NCBI GenBank assembly: GCA_050249235.1
Contig: JBFWQW010000043.1
Coordinates: 1 to 22,113, forward strand
Source of the DNA: JAEKLB01 sp050249235
GTDB taxonomy: Bacteria > Actinomycetota > Acidimicrobiia > Acidimicrobiales > CADCSY01
Length of the DNA stretch: 22,113 bases
Reading direction: 5' to 3'
Both the position numbers and the translations under genes were made by a program. Positions within the stretch are counted from its first letter, which is position 1; every line of letters starts with the position of its first letter. Under the pieces are notes generated by a model. That model had not been told where the DNA came from, made no database searches, and worked only from the letters and a program-made list of their open reading frames with translations. Shown here piece by piece: positions 7,761 through 15,422 of the stretch.

Positions 7761-9227
7761 TCAGCCGTCGGTCGCCTCCTCGAGCACGGCGGTCAGCACG
7801 ATCTCCTCGCCGTCCCGGAAGACGATGAGCTCGACCTCGTCGCCGGGCTCGTGGGCCCGGACCGCGGCGGCCAGCGCAGCCGCCCCGTCGACCGTGCGGC
7901 CGCCGACGGACACCACCAGGTCACCGGCTTCCAGGCCCGCCTCGGCGGCGGGCGAGTCGGCCTCGACGCTGACGATCAACGTGCCCCGGCTGCCGTCGGT
8001 GGGATCGGACGTGCGCACGCCGAGGTAGCCCTTGGCCCCGGCCGAGCCGCCCGAACGCAACCGCTCCACGATCGGGTTGGCGGCATTGACCGGGATGGCG
8101 AAGCCGACGTTCTCGGCCGAGCTGTTCCCGTTGCTGGTGGCGACCGCCGTGTTGATGCCGATCACCTGGCCGGCGGCGTTCACGAGCGGGCCCCCGGAGT
8201 TGCCCGAGCTGATGGACGCATCGGTCTGGAGGAGTCCCGTCATCGTCTGCGCGCCGGCGTCGAGCGTGCGGTCGAGCGCCGAGACGATGCCCCTGGTGAC
8301 GGTGGGACCGCCCCGCAGGGCCAGGGCGTTGCCGATGGCGACGACGTCGTCGCCGACGGCCAGCTCGGACGAGTCGCCGAGCTCCGCCGGGGTGAGGCCG
8401 CTCACGCCGGCGATCTTCAGCAGGGCCAGGTCGGAGTCGGCGTCGCTCCCCACCAGCTCGGCCTCGCGGGACTTGACCTCGCCCGGCAGGGTCACCGTGA
8501 TCCGCGTCGCGCCCTCCACGACGTGGGCGTTGGTGAGGATCTCGCCGTCGGCGGTCAACACGATGCCGGTGCCCGCCGCCGAGCCGCCGATCCGGCCGCC
8601 GACCTGCGTCTGGATCGAGACGACCGAGGGGCCGGCCTTGGCGACCACGCCGGCGACGTCGAGCGTCTCGCCGTCGAGGGTGATCGACCGGACGGGATCC
8701 CCGCTGGCGGTGGTGGTGCGGAAGACGGTGGTGTCGCCGTCGTCGACCGCCAGCGCGATGCCGGCGCCGGTCGCACCGGCCAGCAGCGCCACCACGCCGA
8801 TGGCGGCGGCCCGGCGGCGCCAGGCCGGGCGGCCGTTCCCCCCGGTCGGGGCGGCCGGGTCGGTGGCGGGCACCGAGGCGGTGGCGGCCGGCGGCGGGCC
8901 GCCGGCGAGCCACGGCGGCGACGGCGGCGACGGCGGCGTGGCCGGACCGGGTGGCGCCGTGGGCGCCGGACCGGTGGTGGCGGCGGGCTCGGCTCCGGCG
9001 GGTTCGACTCCGGCCGGGCCGGGCGACCAGGCCGCCGACCACGCCGGCGGGGAGGCGGGCGGGTCGGGTGTCGAGGCTTCCGGCCGCGGGCCGCCGGTGC
9101 CGTCGGCCGCCCGATCGGGCCGGGCGGCGGAGGCGGGGCCGGCGGAGGCGGCGGTGGTGACGGCAGGCTCCCTCGAGGTGGAGGGGTCGTCGACCGTGGG
9201 ATCGTCCTCGAACTCCATGGGCTCCAT
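7761..9227 (-). CDS. HtrA/DegP-like trypsin-fold serine protease with PDZ domain
   Basis: A 488-residue protein. A Pro/Ala-rich, disordered cytoplasmic stretch (1 to about 133) is followed by one transmembrane helix (about 139-161). The protease domain (about 185-385) has the full triad: His235 in TNAHVVEG, Asp266 in DSDLALL and Ser344 in SSGNSGGPL. A PDZ domain follows (about 400-485, starting near KGYLGVR). This is the standard actinobacterial HtrA/PepD layout: a surface protease/chaperone for misfolded envelope proteins. ATG 9227 is the annotated start, with a second ATG three codons on. No Shine-Dalgarno sequence is evident. The PHB depolymerase gene lies 70 bases upstream on the same strand. 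Confidence 0.95.
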   Translation of the reverse strand: MEPMEFEDDPTVDDPSTSREPAVTTAASAGPASAARPDRAADGTGGPRPEASTPDPPASPPAWSAAWSPGPAGVEPAGAEPAATTGPAPTAPPGPATPPSPPSPPWLAGGPPPAATASVPATDPAAPTGGNGRPAWRRRAAAIGVVALLAGATGAGIALAVDDGDTTVFRTTTASGDPVRSITLDGETLDVAGVVAKAGPSVVSIQTQVGGRIGGSAAGTGIVLTADGEILTNAHVVEGATRITVTLPGEVKSREAELVGSDADSDLALLKIAGVSGLTPAELGDSSELAVGDDVVAIGNALALRGGPTVTRGIVSALDRTLDAGAQTMTGLLQTDASISSGNSGGPLVNAAGQVIGINTAVATSNGNSSAENVGFAIPVNAANPIVERLRSGGSAGAKGYLGVRTSDPTDGSRGTLIVSVEADSPAAEAGLEAGDLVVSVGGRTVDGAAALAAAVRAHEPGDEVELIVFRDGEEIVLTAVLEEATDG

Positions 9228-9297
9228 GCTGCCCCCCGGGCCTGGGCCCGAACTGGGCGGCTCCTGGGAACCGCCTGTGACCGGGCCCGGCGCCCGC

Positions 9298-10572
9298 TCA
9301 GTCGCTGGCGAGGATGACGTTGTGGACGAGCGGCGCGATCTGGGTCTGCCAGCGCCGACCGCTGAACACGCCGTAGTGGCCCACCCCGGCCTGGAGGTGG
9401 TGACGGCGGCGGGCCGGCTTCACGGAGGTGCACAGGTCGTGGGCGGCGACGGTCTGGCCGACAGAGCAGATGTCGTCGCGAGCCCCTTCCACGGTGAAGA
9501 GCGACGTGCGCCGGATGGCCGCCGGGTCGACCGGTCGACCTTCGTAGGTGAGCTCGCCCTTCGCCAGCAGGAACTCCTGGAAGACCCGGCTCACGGTCTC
9601 CAGGTAGAACTCGGCCGGGATGTCGAGCACCGCGAAGTACTCGTCGTAGAACGCCTTCGTCACCTCGGCCTCGTCGACGGCGCCGCGGGCCAGGTCCTCG
9701 TACAGCTGGCGATGGGCCCTGAAGTGGCGCCCGACGTTCATGCCGACGAACGCCGAGAGCTGCATGAAGCCGGGATAGACCCGCCGGCCGCCGCCCTCGT
9801 AGCGGCGGGGCACGGTGGAGATCACGTTGCGCTCGAACCAGGCGAGCGGCTGCGACGTGGCGAGCTGGTTCACCATCGAGGGGTTGACCCGGGCGTCGAC
9901 GGGGCCGGCCATGAGCGTGAGCGACCGCGGGGTGGCGTCGTCGCCACCGTCGGCCATGACGGCGGTCGCCGCCAGCGCGGCCACGCAGGGCTGGCACACC
10001 GCCACCACGTGGGCCCCCGGACCGATGACGTGGAGGAACCGGATCAGGTTCGTGATGTAGTCGTCGAAGTCGAAGCGCCCGTCGCCCACCGGCACGTCCC
10101 GGGCGTTGTGCCAGTCGGTCAGGTAGACGTCGTGGTCGGCCGAGAGCGTGGCGACGGTGTCGCGCAGGAGGGTGGCGAAGTGCCCCGAGAGGGGCGCCAC
10201 CACGAGCACCCGTGGGAGCGCCACGTCGACGTCCTTCGCGAAGTGCAGCAACGTGCCGAACGGCGTGACGTCGGCGGCTTCCTCCCGGACGCGCACCATG
10301 CTGCCCCCCACCCGCACCGCGTCGATGCCGAAGGCCGGCCGTTCATGGGTGAGCGAGGAGCGCGACATCAACTCGTAACCGGCCGCGGCCCGACGGATCA
10401 ATGGATGGGCGCCGAAGGGTCCGGGAACGGCCTTGAGCGCGCGGTTCGCGAGCCCGGCAAATGATCGAACAGGCCCCGTCACGTCCACCTGTGCTTGGTA
10501 CGCTCGGTAGAGCACTCGATCTCGCTCCCACACGGCCATGTTCTCGGCGACCACCGCCGTGGAATCGGGCAC
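9298..10572 (-). CDS. phaZ: intracellular polyhydroxybutyrate depolymerase (PhaZ, Cys-nucleophile type)
   Basis: A 424-residue alpha/beta hydrolase. The nucleophile elbow is AVCQPC with Cys193, not Ser. This fits the Ralstonia iPhaZ1-type intracellular depolymerases, which act on native amorphous PHB granules. Asp366/367 (EGARDDICS) and His399 (GVGHYGVFSGRRW) complete the likely triad. The AAGYELMSR segment (63-71) and the C-terminal DEYFAVLDIPAEFYLETV and VFQEF stretches are typical of the PHB depolymerase C-terminal family. There is no signal peptide, so it is cytoplasmic. The start is GTG 10572, with TAGCCT six bases upstream and no Shine-Dalgarno sequence, suggesting a leaderless mRNA. 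It shares a 71-bp gap with the divergent GST gene. Its partners are the phasin and synthase further along. Confidence 0.93.
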   Translation of the reverse strand: MPDSTAVVAENMAVWERDRVLYRAYQAQVDVTGPVRSFAGLANRALKAVPGPFGAHPLIRRAAAGYELMSRSSLTHERPAFGIDAVRVGGSMVRVREEAADVTPFGTLLHFAKDVDVALPRVLVVAPLSGHFATLLRDTVATLSADHDVYLTDWHNARDVPVGDGRFDFDDYITNLIRFLHVIGPGAHVVAVCQPCVAALAATAVMADGGDDATPRSLTLMAGPVDARVNPSMVNQLATSQPLAWFERNVISTVPRRYEGGGRRVYPGFMQLSAFVGMNVGRHFRAHRQLYEDLARGAVDEAEVTKAFYDEYFAVLDIPAEFYLETVSRVFQEFLLAKGELTYEGRPVDPAAIRRTSLFTVEGARDDICSVGQTVAAHDLCTSVKPARRRHHLQAGVGHYGVFSGRRWQTQIAPLVHNVILASD

Positions 10573-10578
10573 GGGACG

Positions 10579-10584
10579 AGGCTA
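10579..10584 (-). promoter_or_regulatory. -10 box for a leaderless phaZ mRNA
   Basis: On the minus strand TAGCCT matches the actinobacterial TANNNT -10 pattern and ends 6 nt before the GTG start of the depolymerase gene. No ribosome binding site is visible. The -35 region is not recognisable. Confidence 0.35.
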
Positions 10585-10643
10585 CCCACCCGACGAGCCA
10601 GGACCGAGCGCACCGGCGGTGACCCGGTGAAGGAGCAGCGAGC

Positions 10644-11300
10644 ATGACCCGAGCCACCCTCACGGTCACCAGCAAGAACTACGGCGCCTGGTCCCTCCGT
10701 GGATGGCTGCTCTGCCAGCTCGCCGGCCTCGAGCTCGACGAGATCCACCTCCCGTCCGACGACCCCCTCGCACGGGCAGAGCTGCTGCTCCTGGCCCCGT
10801 CGTTCCGGGTGCCGTCCCTCTCGCACGAAGGCGTCACGGTGTGGGGGACGCTCGCCATCGCCGAATACCTGCACGAGCGGTTCCCCGAGCAGGACATATT
10901 CCCGAAAGATGTGGTGGAGCGGGCCCATTGCCGCAGCATCTGCGACGAGATGCATTCGGGCTTCACGAACCTCCGTGCCGGCCTTCCCATGAACCTCAAA
11001 GCGCATTATCCCGGGTTCAAGATCTGGGCCGGCGCCCAGGCCGACATCGACCGGATCGTCGACATCTGGCACGAGTGCCTCGCCCGGTCGGGCGGGCCCT
11101 ACCTCTTCGGCGCCTCGCCCTCGGCCGCCGACGCCATGTTCGCACCGGTGTGCACGCGCTTCGCCACCTACGACGTCGAGCTCGACCGTCGCTGCGCTGC
11201 CTACCGCGACGCCATCCTCGACCTCCCGGCCGTACGGGCCTGGATCGCCGACGCCGAGCTCGAGCCCGACGAGCTGGAGGAGCTCGACGCCGAGTTCTGA
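10644..11300 (+). CDS. glutathione S-transferase family protein
   Basis: A 218-residue protein. The thioredoxin-like N-terminal domain (about 5-82) has the SKNYGAWSLRGWLL segment with a candidate catalytic Ser17, the cis-proline motif RVPSL (Pro57) and the G-site end VWGTLAIAEYL (66-76). A helical C-terminal domain follows (about 90-205). Most actinobacteria lack glutathione, so the thiol used may differ; this cannot be read from the sequence. AAGGAG (10630-10635) is a good ribosome binding site 8 nt before the ATG. It lies inside the PHA region, but no functional link is evident. It converges on the phasin gene, with hairpins between them. Confidence 0.88.
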   Translation: MTRATLTVTSKNYGAWSLRGWLLCQLAGLELDEIHLPSDDPLARAELLLLAPSFRVPSLSHEGVTVWGTLAIAEYLHERFPEQDIFPKDVVERAHCRSICDEMHSGFTNLRAGLPMNLKAHYPGFKIWAGAQADIDRIVDIWHECLARSGGPYLFGASPSAADAMFAPVCTRFATYDVELDRRCAAYRDAILDLPAVRAWIADAELEPDELEELDAEF

Positions 11301-11324
11301 CCCGACCTGACCCCGGCCGCGACG

Positions 11325-11369
11325 ACGGCGTGGACGGCGACCGCTGGGTGCGGTGCGCGTCCACGCCGT
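11325..11369. terminator. nested hairpin between convergent GST and phasin genes
   Basis: A perfect 12-bp inverted repeat (11325-11336 with 11358-11369, ACGGCGTGGACG and its complement) encloses a second perfect stem, ACCGC/GCGGT (11340-11354). It starts 24 bases after the GST stop. No T-tract follows, but its place between convergent genes suits a bidirectional terminator. Confidence 0.6.
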
Positions 11370-11387
11370 GGGTCGGGAGCAGCTGGC

Positions 11388-11404
11388 GGCGGGCGTCGCC
11401 CGCC
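11388..11404 (-). terminator. hairpin directly after the phasin stop codon
   Basis: GGCGGGC / GCCCGCC with a 3-nt loop, a perfect 7-bp stem lying 5 bases past the phasin stop on the minus strand. No U-tract follows, so it may act as a 3' end stabiliser or weak terminator. Confidence 0.5.
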
Positions 11405-11409
11405 GGGGA

Positions 11410-11742
11410 CTACTTGGCGGCCGCGGCCTTGGCGGCGGGAGCCGCGGGGGCCGGGCTGGCGAGAAGCTTGCCCACGAAGGCCTTCTGCGAGGCGAGGATC
11501 TTCTCGGCGAAGCCGAAGCTGAGCTCGACGACCTCGGCCGGCTTCGGTGCGAAGGGCACCGCCGGGACGGAGGGGAGGCTCTTCGGCAGGAGGCCGGTGA
11601 CGATGCCACCGAGCTTCGTGTAGCCGGTGGCCACGGTGTTCTGGACGGAGGTCACGGCCCCGAGGACCTGGTCCTGCGACTTCTTGCTCAGTTCGGCGAG
11701 GGGGGTCACGGCTGCCTCTTTCGGCTTGGTTGTGGTCGGCAT
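11410..11742 (-). CDS. phasin-like PHA granule-associated protein
   Basis: A 110-residue protein: a short polar head, an amphipathic middle (PLAELSKKSQDQVLGAV, then VVELSFGFAEKILASQKAFV) and an Ala/Pro/Lys tail ending AAPAAKAAAAK. Size, amphipathic helices and the lysine/alanine tail fit phasins, which coat PHA granules and control their number and size. The family is too variable for certainty from sequence alone. The main support is context: the PHA synthase ends 89 bases upstream on the same strand, and a PHB depolymerase is nearby. It has its own promoter with paired palindromes (11766-11804). ATG 11742 lies 8 nt after the -10 box, so its mRNA is probably leaderless. It ends in TAG at 11410-11412. 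Confidence 0.78.
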   Translation of the reverse strand: MPTTTKPKEAAVTPLAELSKKSQDQVLGAVTSVQNTVATGYTKLGGIVTGLLPKSLPSVPAVPFAPKPAEVVELSFGFAEKILASQKAFVGKLLASPAPAAPAAKAAAAK

Positions 11743-11750
11743 GGTTGCAA

Positions 11751-11780
11751 ACTATATCTAGCATTTGCTTGGTACGTCAA
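11751..11780 (-). promoter_or_regulatory. phasin promoter (-35 TTGACG, -10 TATAGT)
   Basis: On the minus strand TTGACG (11775-11780) and TATAGT (11751-11756) are separated by 18 bp, close to the sigma-70 consensus and unusual in such GC-rich DNA. The ATG begins 9 nt after the -10 box, so transcription may start at or beside it. The -35 box lies inside the palindrome at 11766-11783. Confidence 0.75.
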
Positions 11781-11783
11781 GCA
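11766..11783. promoter_or_regulatory. operator-like palindrome 1 over the phasin -35 box
   Basis: TGCTTGGTACGTCAAGCA: six-base arms TGCTTG/CAAGCA around a 6-bp centre. It covers the -35 hexamer of the phasin promoter, so a protein bound here would be expected to repress. Its centre is 21 bp from that of palindrome 2. No known operator is claimed. Confidence 0.7.
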
Positions 11784-11786
11784 CCT

Positions 11787-11804
11787 TGCTTGGTTCTCCA
11801 AGCA
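11787..11804. promoter_or_regulatory. operator-like palindrome 2 upstream of the phasin promoter
   Basis: TGCTTGGTTCTCCAAGCA: perfect seven-base arms TGCTTGG/CCAAGCA around TTCT. Same arms and total length as palindrome 1. The 21-bp offset, two DNA turns, puts both on one face of the helix, suggesting cooperative binding by a dimeric regulator. Confidence 0.7.
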
Positions 11805-11831
11805 GCCTGGCGCGAGGGTCCCCGCCGGCGG

Positions 11832-13576
11832 TCAGCCGGCCAGCACATAGGTGCCGGGTGCCGCACCGTCGGGGCGGTGGGCCCGGTCGCCCAGCCGGCG
11901 GGGCGCGGCCCGCCGGCTGGCCGCCCCGCTCGGCCGCCCACGCCGCCCACGGCTCCCACCACGAGCCGGTGTGGGCGGTGGCCTCGGCCAACCAGCCGTC
12001 GGGCGAGCCGGGCGGCTTCGGGCCCCGGTAGAAGCGCATCTTCGGGTTCGCGGGCGGGTTCACGAGGCTCTGGATGTGGCCGGACGACGAGAGCACGAAC
12101 TCGCTGTCGCCACCGAGGAGCTGGGTGCTGGCGTAGCACGCCTTCCACGGCGTGAGGTGGTCGGTCTGGGCACCGACCACGAACGTGTCGCACTCGACCG
12201 CTCCGAGGTCGGCCGGCGTTCCCAGCACCTCCATCCCCCCCGGCTCGGCCAGGCGGTTGGTCATGAACAGGTCGAGGAAGTCGGCATGCAGCCCGGCCGG
12301 GAGCCGGGTGGCGTCCTGGTTCCAGGCCAGCACGTCGAACGCCGGGGGGGTCGTCGCCGAGCAGGTTGTTGTTGACCCAGTAGTTCCACACCAGGTCGTT
12401 CGGACGGAGCGCCGAGAAGAAGGCGAAGAGGCAGCGTCCGTCGAGCACGCCCGCCTCACGGGTGGTGCGCAGCGAGTGGTCGACGATCCCCCGCGACGCC
12501 AGCATGGCGATGCCGGAGGGCAGGTCGAAGTCGAGCAGGGTCACACCGAAGGCGGCGCTGCCCACCAGCTCGGTGCCCGTCGCGGCGTGGTGGGCGAGGA
12601 GCGCAGCCGTGGCGATTCCACCGGCGCACATCGAGACGGTGTTGACGCGGTCGGCCTTCGTGATCTCGGCGGCGGCGACGAGCGCTCGTTCGACGGCGGC
12701 CACGTAGGTGTCGAAGTCCCAGCCCTGGTGCTCGGCGGTCGGGTTCCGCCAGCTGATGCAGAAGGTCTGGTGGCCCTGGGCCACGGCGTACTCGACGAAG
12801 CTCCGGCCCGGCGCCAGGTCGAGGAAGTAGTACTTGTTGATCTGCGGCGGCACCACGACGAGGGGCCGGACGTGCACCCGGCTCGTGGTCGGCGTGTACT
12901 GGATCAGCTCGAAGACCTCGTCGCGGTGCACGACGGCGCCGGGGGTGGCGGCGATCGTCTCCCCCACCCGGAAGGGGCGGAGGTCGACCGAGCGGGGCAG
13001 GCCGCCGTTGTCGACCACGACGCGAGCCATGTTCCTGAGGCCGCGGAGCAGGCTGCGGCCACCGGTGCGGAAGGCCCGCTCGATGGCGGCGGGGTTCGTC
13101 ACGAGGAGGTTGGTGGGGGCCAGGGTCGAGGTGAGCAGTCCAGCGGCGAAGCGGGCCCGCTCGGCGGTGCGCCAGTCGAGGTCGGCATCCTCGACCAGCC
13201 CCTCGACGGTCGACGCCCATGCCAGGTAGCCCTGGCCGAGCCGCCGGAAGAGGGGGTTCTCCCGCCACGCCTCGTGCCGGAAGCGCCAGTCCCGCTCGGC
13301 CGGGACGACCGTCGACCGGCCGAGCGCGATGCGGAGCGCCTCCACGGCGAGCGCCAGGCCCCCGGCCGCGAGGTCGCTGCGCCGGCCGACCTTCACGAGC
13401 GCGTCGACCAGGGCCAGCGGGTCGAGGCCGGCCAGCACCTCCCGGGCGCGGCTGGCCTCGTCGGCGAGCACGGCCTCGAGCTCGGTGCTGGACACGTGGT
13501 CGGCGGGCACAGCAGGATCCGCGACGATCGAGGTGGTGGCGTCGGCTGGTGGGACGAGCGAGGGCGATGGCGCCAT
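11832..13576 (-). pseudogene. phaC: class I poly(3-hydroxyalkanoate) synthase, broken by two single-base frameshifts
   Basis: Polymerises (R)-3-hydroxyacyl-CoA into PHA at the granule surface. From ATG 13576 the first frame gives residues 1-411, with the PhaC N-terminal domain and lipase-like box SMCAGG (Cys317). At the seven-C run (12344-12350) the match jumps to another frame, AFDVLAWNQDATRLP, carrying Asp472 (TDHLTPWKAC) and His500 (SGHIQSLVNPP). A second jump near the four-C run at 11900-11903 restores RLGDRAHRPDGAAPGTYVLAG and a TGA at 11832-11834, a typical class I C-terminus. Removing one C at each site gives 580 residues with triad spacing close to the Ralstonia enzyme. As given, the first frame separates Cys317 from Asp and His. 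This could be sequencing error in C runs, real decay, or frameshifting. It is divergent from the PhaZ-like hydrolase. Confidence 0.9.
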
Positions 13577-13681
13577 GAGGCGAGTCAACGCACGGCCATG
13601 GCCGGGCTGCAACCCTCCCGGCGGCATCCTCACGCGGCGTTCACACGCCCGTCGCCCGGCCGTCCCCCACGGACCGGGCAG

Positions 13682-14515
13682 GTGACCCCCACCCCCGCCG
13701 CCACCGCCGTCGCCACCGCCCAGCGGGTCGAGACCGCGGTCGTCGCCGGCACCACGGTCCGCGTGTCGGTCGCCGGTCAGGGGCCGCCCCTCTTGCTCCT
13801 CCCGGGCATGGGCAGCGGCCTCGAGATGTGGGAACCGCTCCGAGCCCGGTTGGCCGGGCGGACCACGGTGGCCTTCGACGCGCCCGGGATCGGACGGTCG
13901 CCTGTCGACCGCCGGTTGTGGACCGTCGGTCGGGCCGCCCGCCTCGCGTCGGCGGTCGTCGACCGGTACGCGCCCGGCGTCGTGCCCGAGGTCCTCGGCT
14001 ACTCGTTCGGGGGGCTGGTGGCCCAGCACCTGGCCCGGCTCCGGGTGGTCGCTCGCCTGGTCCTGGTGGCCACGACGGCCGGCCAGCCCGCCGTGCCGCC
14101 GATGCCCCACCGGCTCCTCGCCATGCTGCAGGGCGGGCTGCTGCTCCAGCGGGACGCCGTGGCGGGCCGCGGCGAGCTCGGCCGGCTCTTCGGCGGCCGG
14201 AGCGCCCGCGACCCGGTGGCGCTGGGCCGGGCCGTCGCCCACCTGGCGACCAGCCCGCCCTCGGCCGTCGGGTACTACGGCCAGGCCCTGGCAGCCAGCA
14301 CCTGGACCGGCCTGCCGTGGATCCGCCTCCTCACGATGCCGGCGCTCGTCCTCGCCGGCGGCGACGACCGGCTGGTGCCGCCGGCCAACGCCCGGCTGCT
14401 GGCCGGCCTGCTCCCCGACGCCCGGCTGTGCATCCTGGCCGGCGCCGGTCATCTCCTGGTGCTCGACGACGCCGACCGAGTCGCCGACGAGGTCCTCGCC
14501 TTCCTCGCGGCCTGA
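13682..14515 (+). CDS. alpha/beta hydrolase resembling medium-chain-length PHA depolymerase
   Basis: A 277-residue hydrolase with the oxyanion loop LLPGMGSG (39-46), nucleophile Ser108 in GYSFGG, Asp229 (or 228) in AGGDDRLVPP and His257 in AGAGHLLVL. Several segments resemble the Pseudomonas mcl-PhaZ family: FDAPGIGRS, LVLVATTAGQPAVPP, GYYGQALAASTW and the C-terminal ALVLAGGDDRLVPPANARLLAGLLPDA region is the closest. That family mobilises intracellular PHA. The start is GTG 13682, without a clear ribosome binding site, in a 105-bp gap shared with the divergent phaC. The PHA setting supports the call; a different ester or lactone hydrolase is the alternative. Confidence 0.8.
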   Translation: MTPTPAATAVATAQRVETAVVAGTTVRVSVAGQGPPLLLLPGMGSGLEMWEPLRARLAGRTTVAFDAPGIGRSPVDRRLWTVGRAARLASAVVDRYAPGVVPEVLGYSFGGLVAQHLARLRVVARLVLVATTAGQPAVPPMPHRLLAMLQGGLLLQRDAVAGRGELGRLFGGRSARDPVALGRAVAHLATSPPSAVGYYGQALAASTWTGLPWIRLLTMPALVLAGGDDRLVPPANARLLAGLLPDARLCILAGAGHLLVLDDADRVADEVLAFLAA

Positions 14516-14579
14516 CGGCGCGGGGCCACGATGCTCGGACCCGGTGGCCGCGGGTGCCGGGGCGCGAGAATCCCCGGCC

Positions 14580-15374
14580 GTGACCGATCGCTTCACCGAC
14601 CTGCTGGTGGTCGACGAGACCGGCCCCGACCGCTTCGACGTGACGTCGGCCGGAACCGGGTTCCTGTTCGGCGGCCTGACGATGGCGGCCGCGCTGGCCG
14701 GCGCGGCCCGCACGGTCTCGGACGGCCTGGTGCCGAGGAGCCTCCATGCCGCCTTCCACGCCGGCGGCATCTGGGGCCAGGCCCTCGGCCTCGCCGTGGA
14801 GCGGGTGAACGACACCCGGTCGTATGCCTCCCGCCGGGTGGTCGTCAGCCAGGGCGACCTGGCCATCGGTGTGGTCGACACCGCCTTCCGCCGTCCCCGG
14901 GGCGGCGCCGACGTCGTGCACGCCCCGGCGCCGCCGGCCCGGCCCCTCGGCGAGCTGGTCGCCGAGACGGTCACCCTCCCCGTGCCGGTGATGGAGGTCC
15001 GTCTGGCCGGACCACCTCGTTCGCACGGCGCCGACCGGGTCCATCCCTACTGGGTCCGCTTCGTCGAGCCGCTCGCCGGTGACCCCGTGCTCAACGCCGC
15101 GGCCACCACGTTCGTGTCGGACTACCTCGTGATCTACACCCCGTTCGAGCCGGGCAGCGGCACCGGCGAGGGGCAGATCAGCCGGACCCTCGAGCACTCG
15201 ATCTGGTTCCACCGGCCCGTCGACGCCGACCGCTGGCTGCTGCTCGACGCCCAGCCGCTGTCCGTCGTCGACGGGCACTACGTGAGCCGGGGCGTCGTCC
15301 ACGACGACTCCGGGGCCCTCGTCGCCTCGTTCGTCCAGGAGGGCTACGTGCGACCCTCGCCCGCACCCGGCTGA
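14580..15374 (+). CDS. acyl-CoA thioesterase, TesB-like double hot-dog
   Basis: A 264-residue protein. The first hot-dog half has FLFGGLTMAAALAGAARTV (in the place of TesB FGGQ..AQAL) and SYASRRVVVSQGD. The second half has FVSDYLVIYTPF, LEHSIWFHRPVDADRWLLLD and SRGVVHDDSGALVASFVQEG, characteristic of acyl-CoA thioesterase II. It cleaves acyl-CoA to free acid and CoA. Behind a PHA depolymerase-like gene it may act on 3-hydroxyacyl-CoA or fatty acyl-CoA, which is inference. GTG 14580 starts the protein just ahead of the domain; a GTG/ATG-type start at 14544 would add 12 residues. The gap to the upstream hydrolase is 64 bases on the same strand, so co-transcription is possible. Confidence 0.85.
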   Translation: MTDRFTDLLVVDETGPDRFDVTSAGTGFLFGGLTMAAALAGAARTVSDGLVPRSLHAAFHAGGIWGQALGLAVERVNDTRSYASRRVVVSQGDLAIGVVDTAFRRPRGGADVVHAPAPPARPLGELVAETVTLPVPVMEVRLAGPPRSHGADRVHPYWVRFVEPLAGDPVLNAAATTFVSDYLVIYTPFEPGSGTGEGQISRTLEHSIWFHRPVDADRWLLLDAQPLSVVDGHYVSRGVVHDDSGALVASFVQEGYVRPSPAPG

Positions 15375-15410
15375 CCAACCGGCGCCCCGGGTCCGCTGCC
15401 GGCGGGATCG

Positions 15411-15416
15411 TAGGGT
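15411..15416 (+). promoter_or_regulatory. -10 box for a leaderless MFS transporter mRNA
   Basis: TAGGGT fits TANNNT and ends 6 nt before ATG 15423, where no Shine-Dalgarno sequence is visible. The same layout occurs before phaZ (TAGCCT, 6 nt) and the ROK kinase (TACCGT, 7 nt). Confidence 0.35.
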
Positions 15417-15422
15417 TGGCCC

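Noticed and set aside
8880..9220. Glycine/proline-rich plus-strand frames opposite the HtrA N-terminus
   Set aside because: They are the complement of the Pro/Ala-rich linker of the protease and show no protein features of their own.
11758..11831. Extension of the second phaC frame through the promoter region to a TAG at 11758
   Set aside because: The canonical C-terminus PGTYVLAG and a TGA at 11832 appear in the third frame; the extension runs through the phasin operators and matches nothing.
13577..14974. Upstream part of the long minus-strand frame that contains phaC
   Set aside because: It overlaps the well-supported PhaZ-like hydrolase and thioesterase genes in antisense and has no recognisable protein features; phaC begins at ATG 13576.
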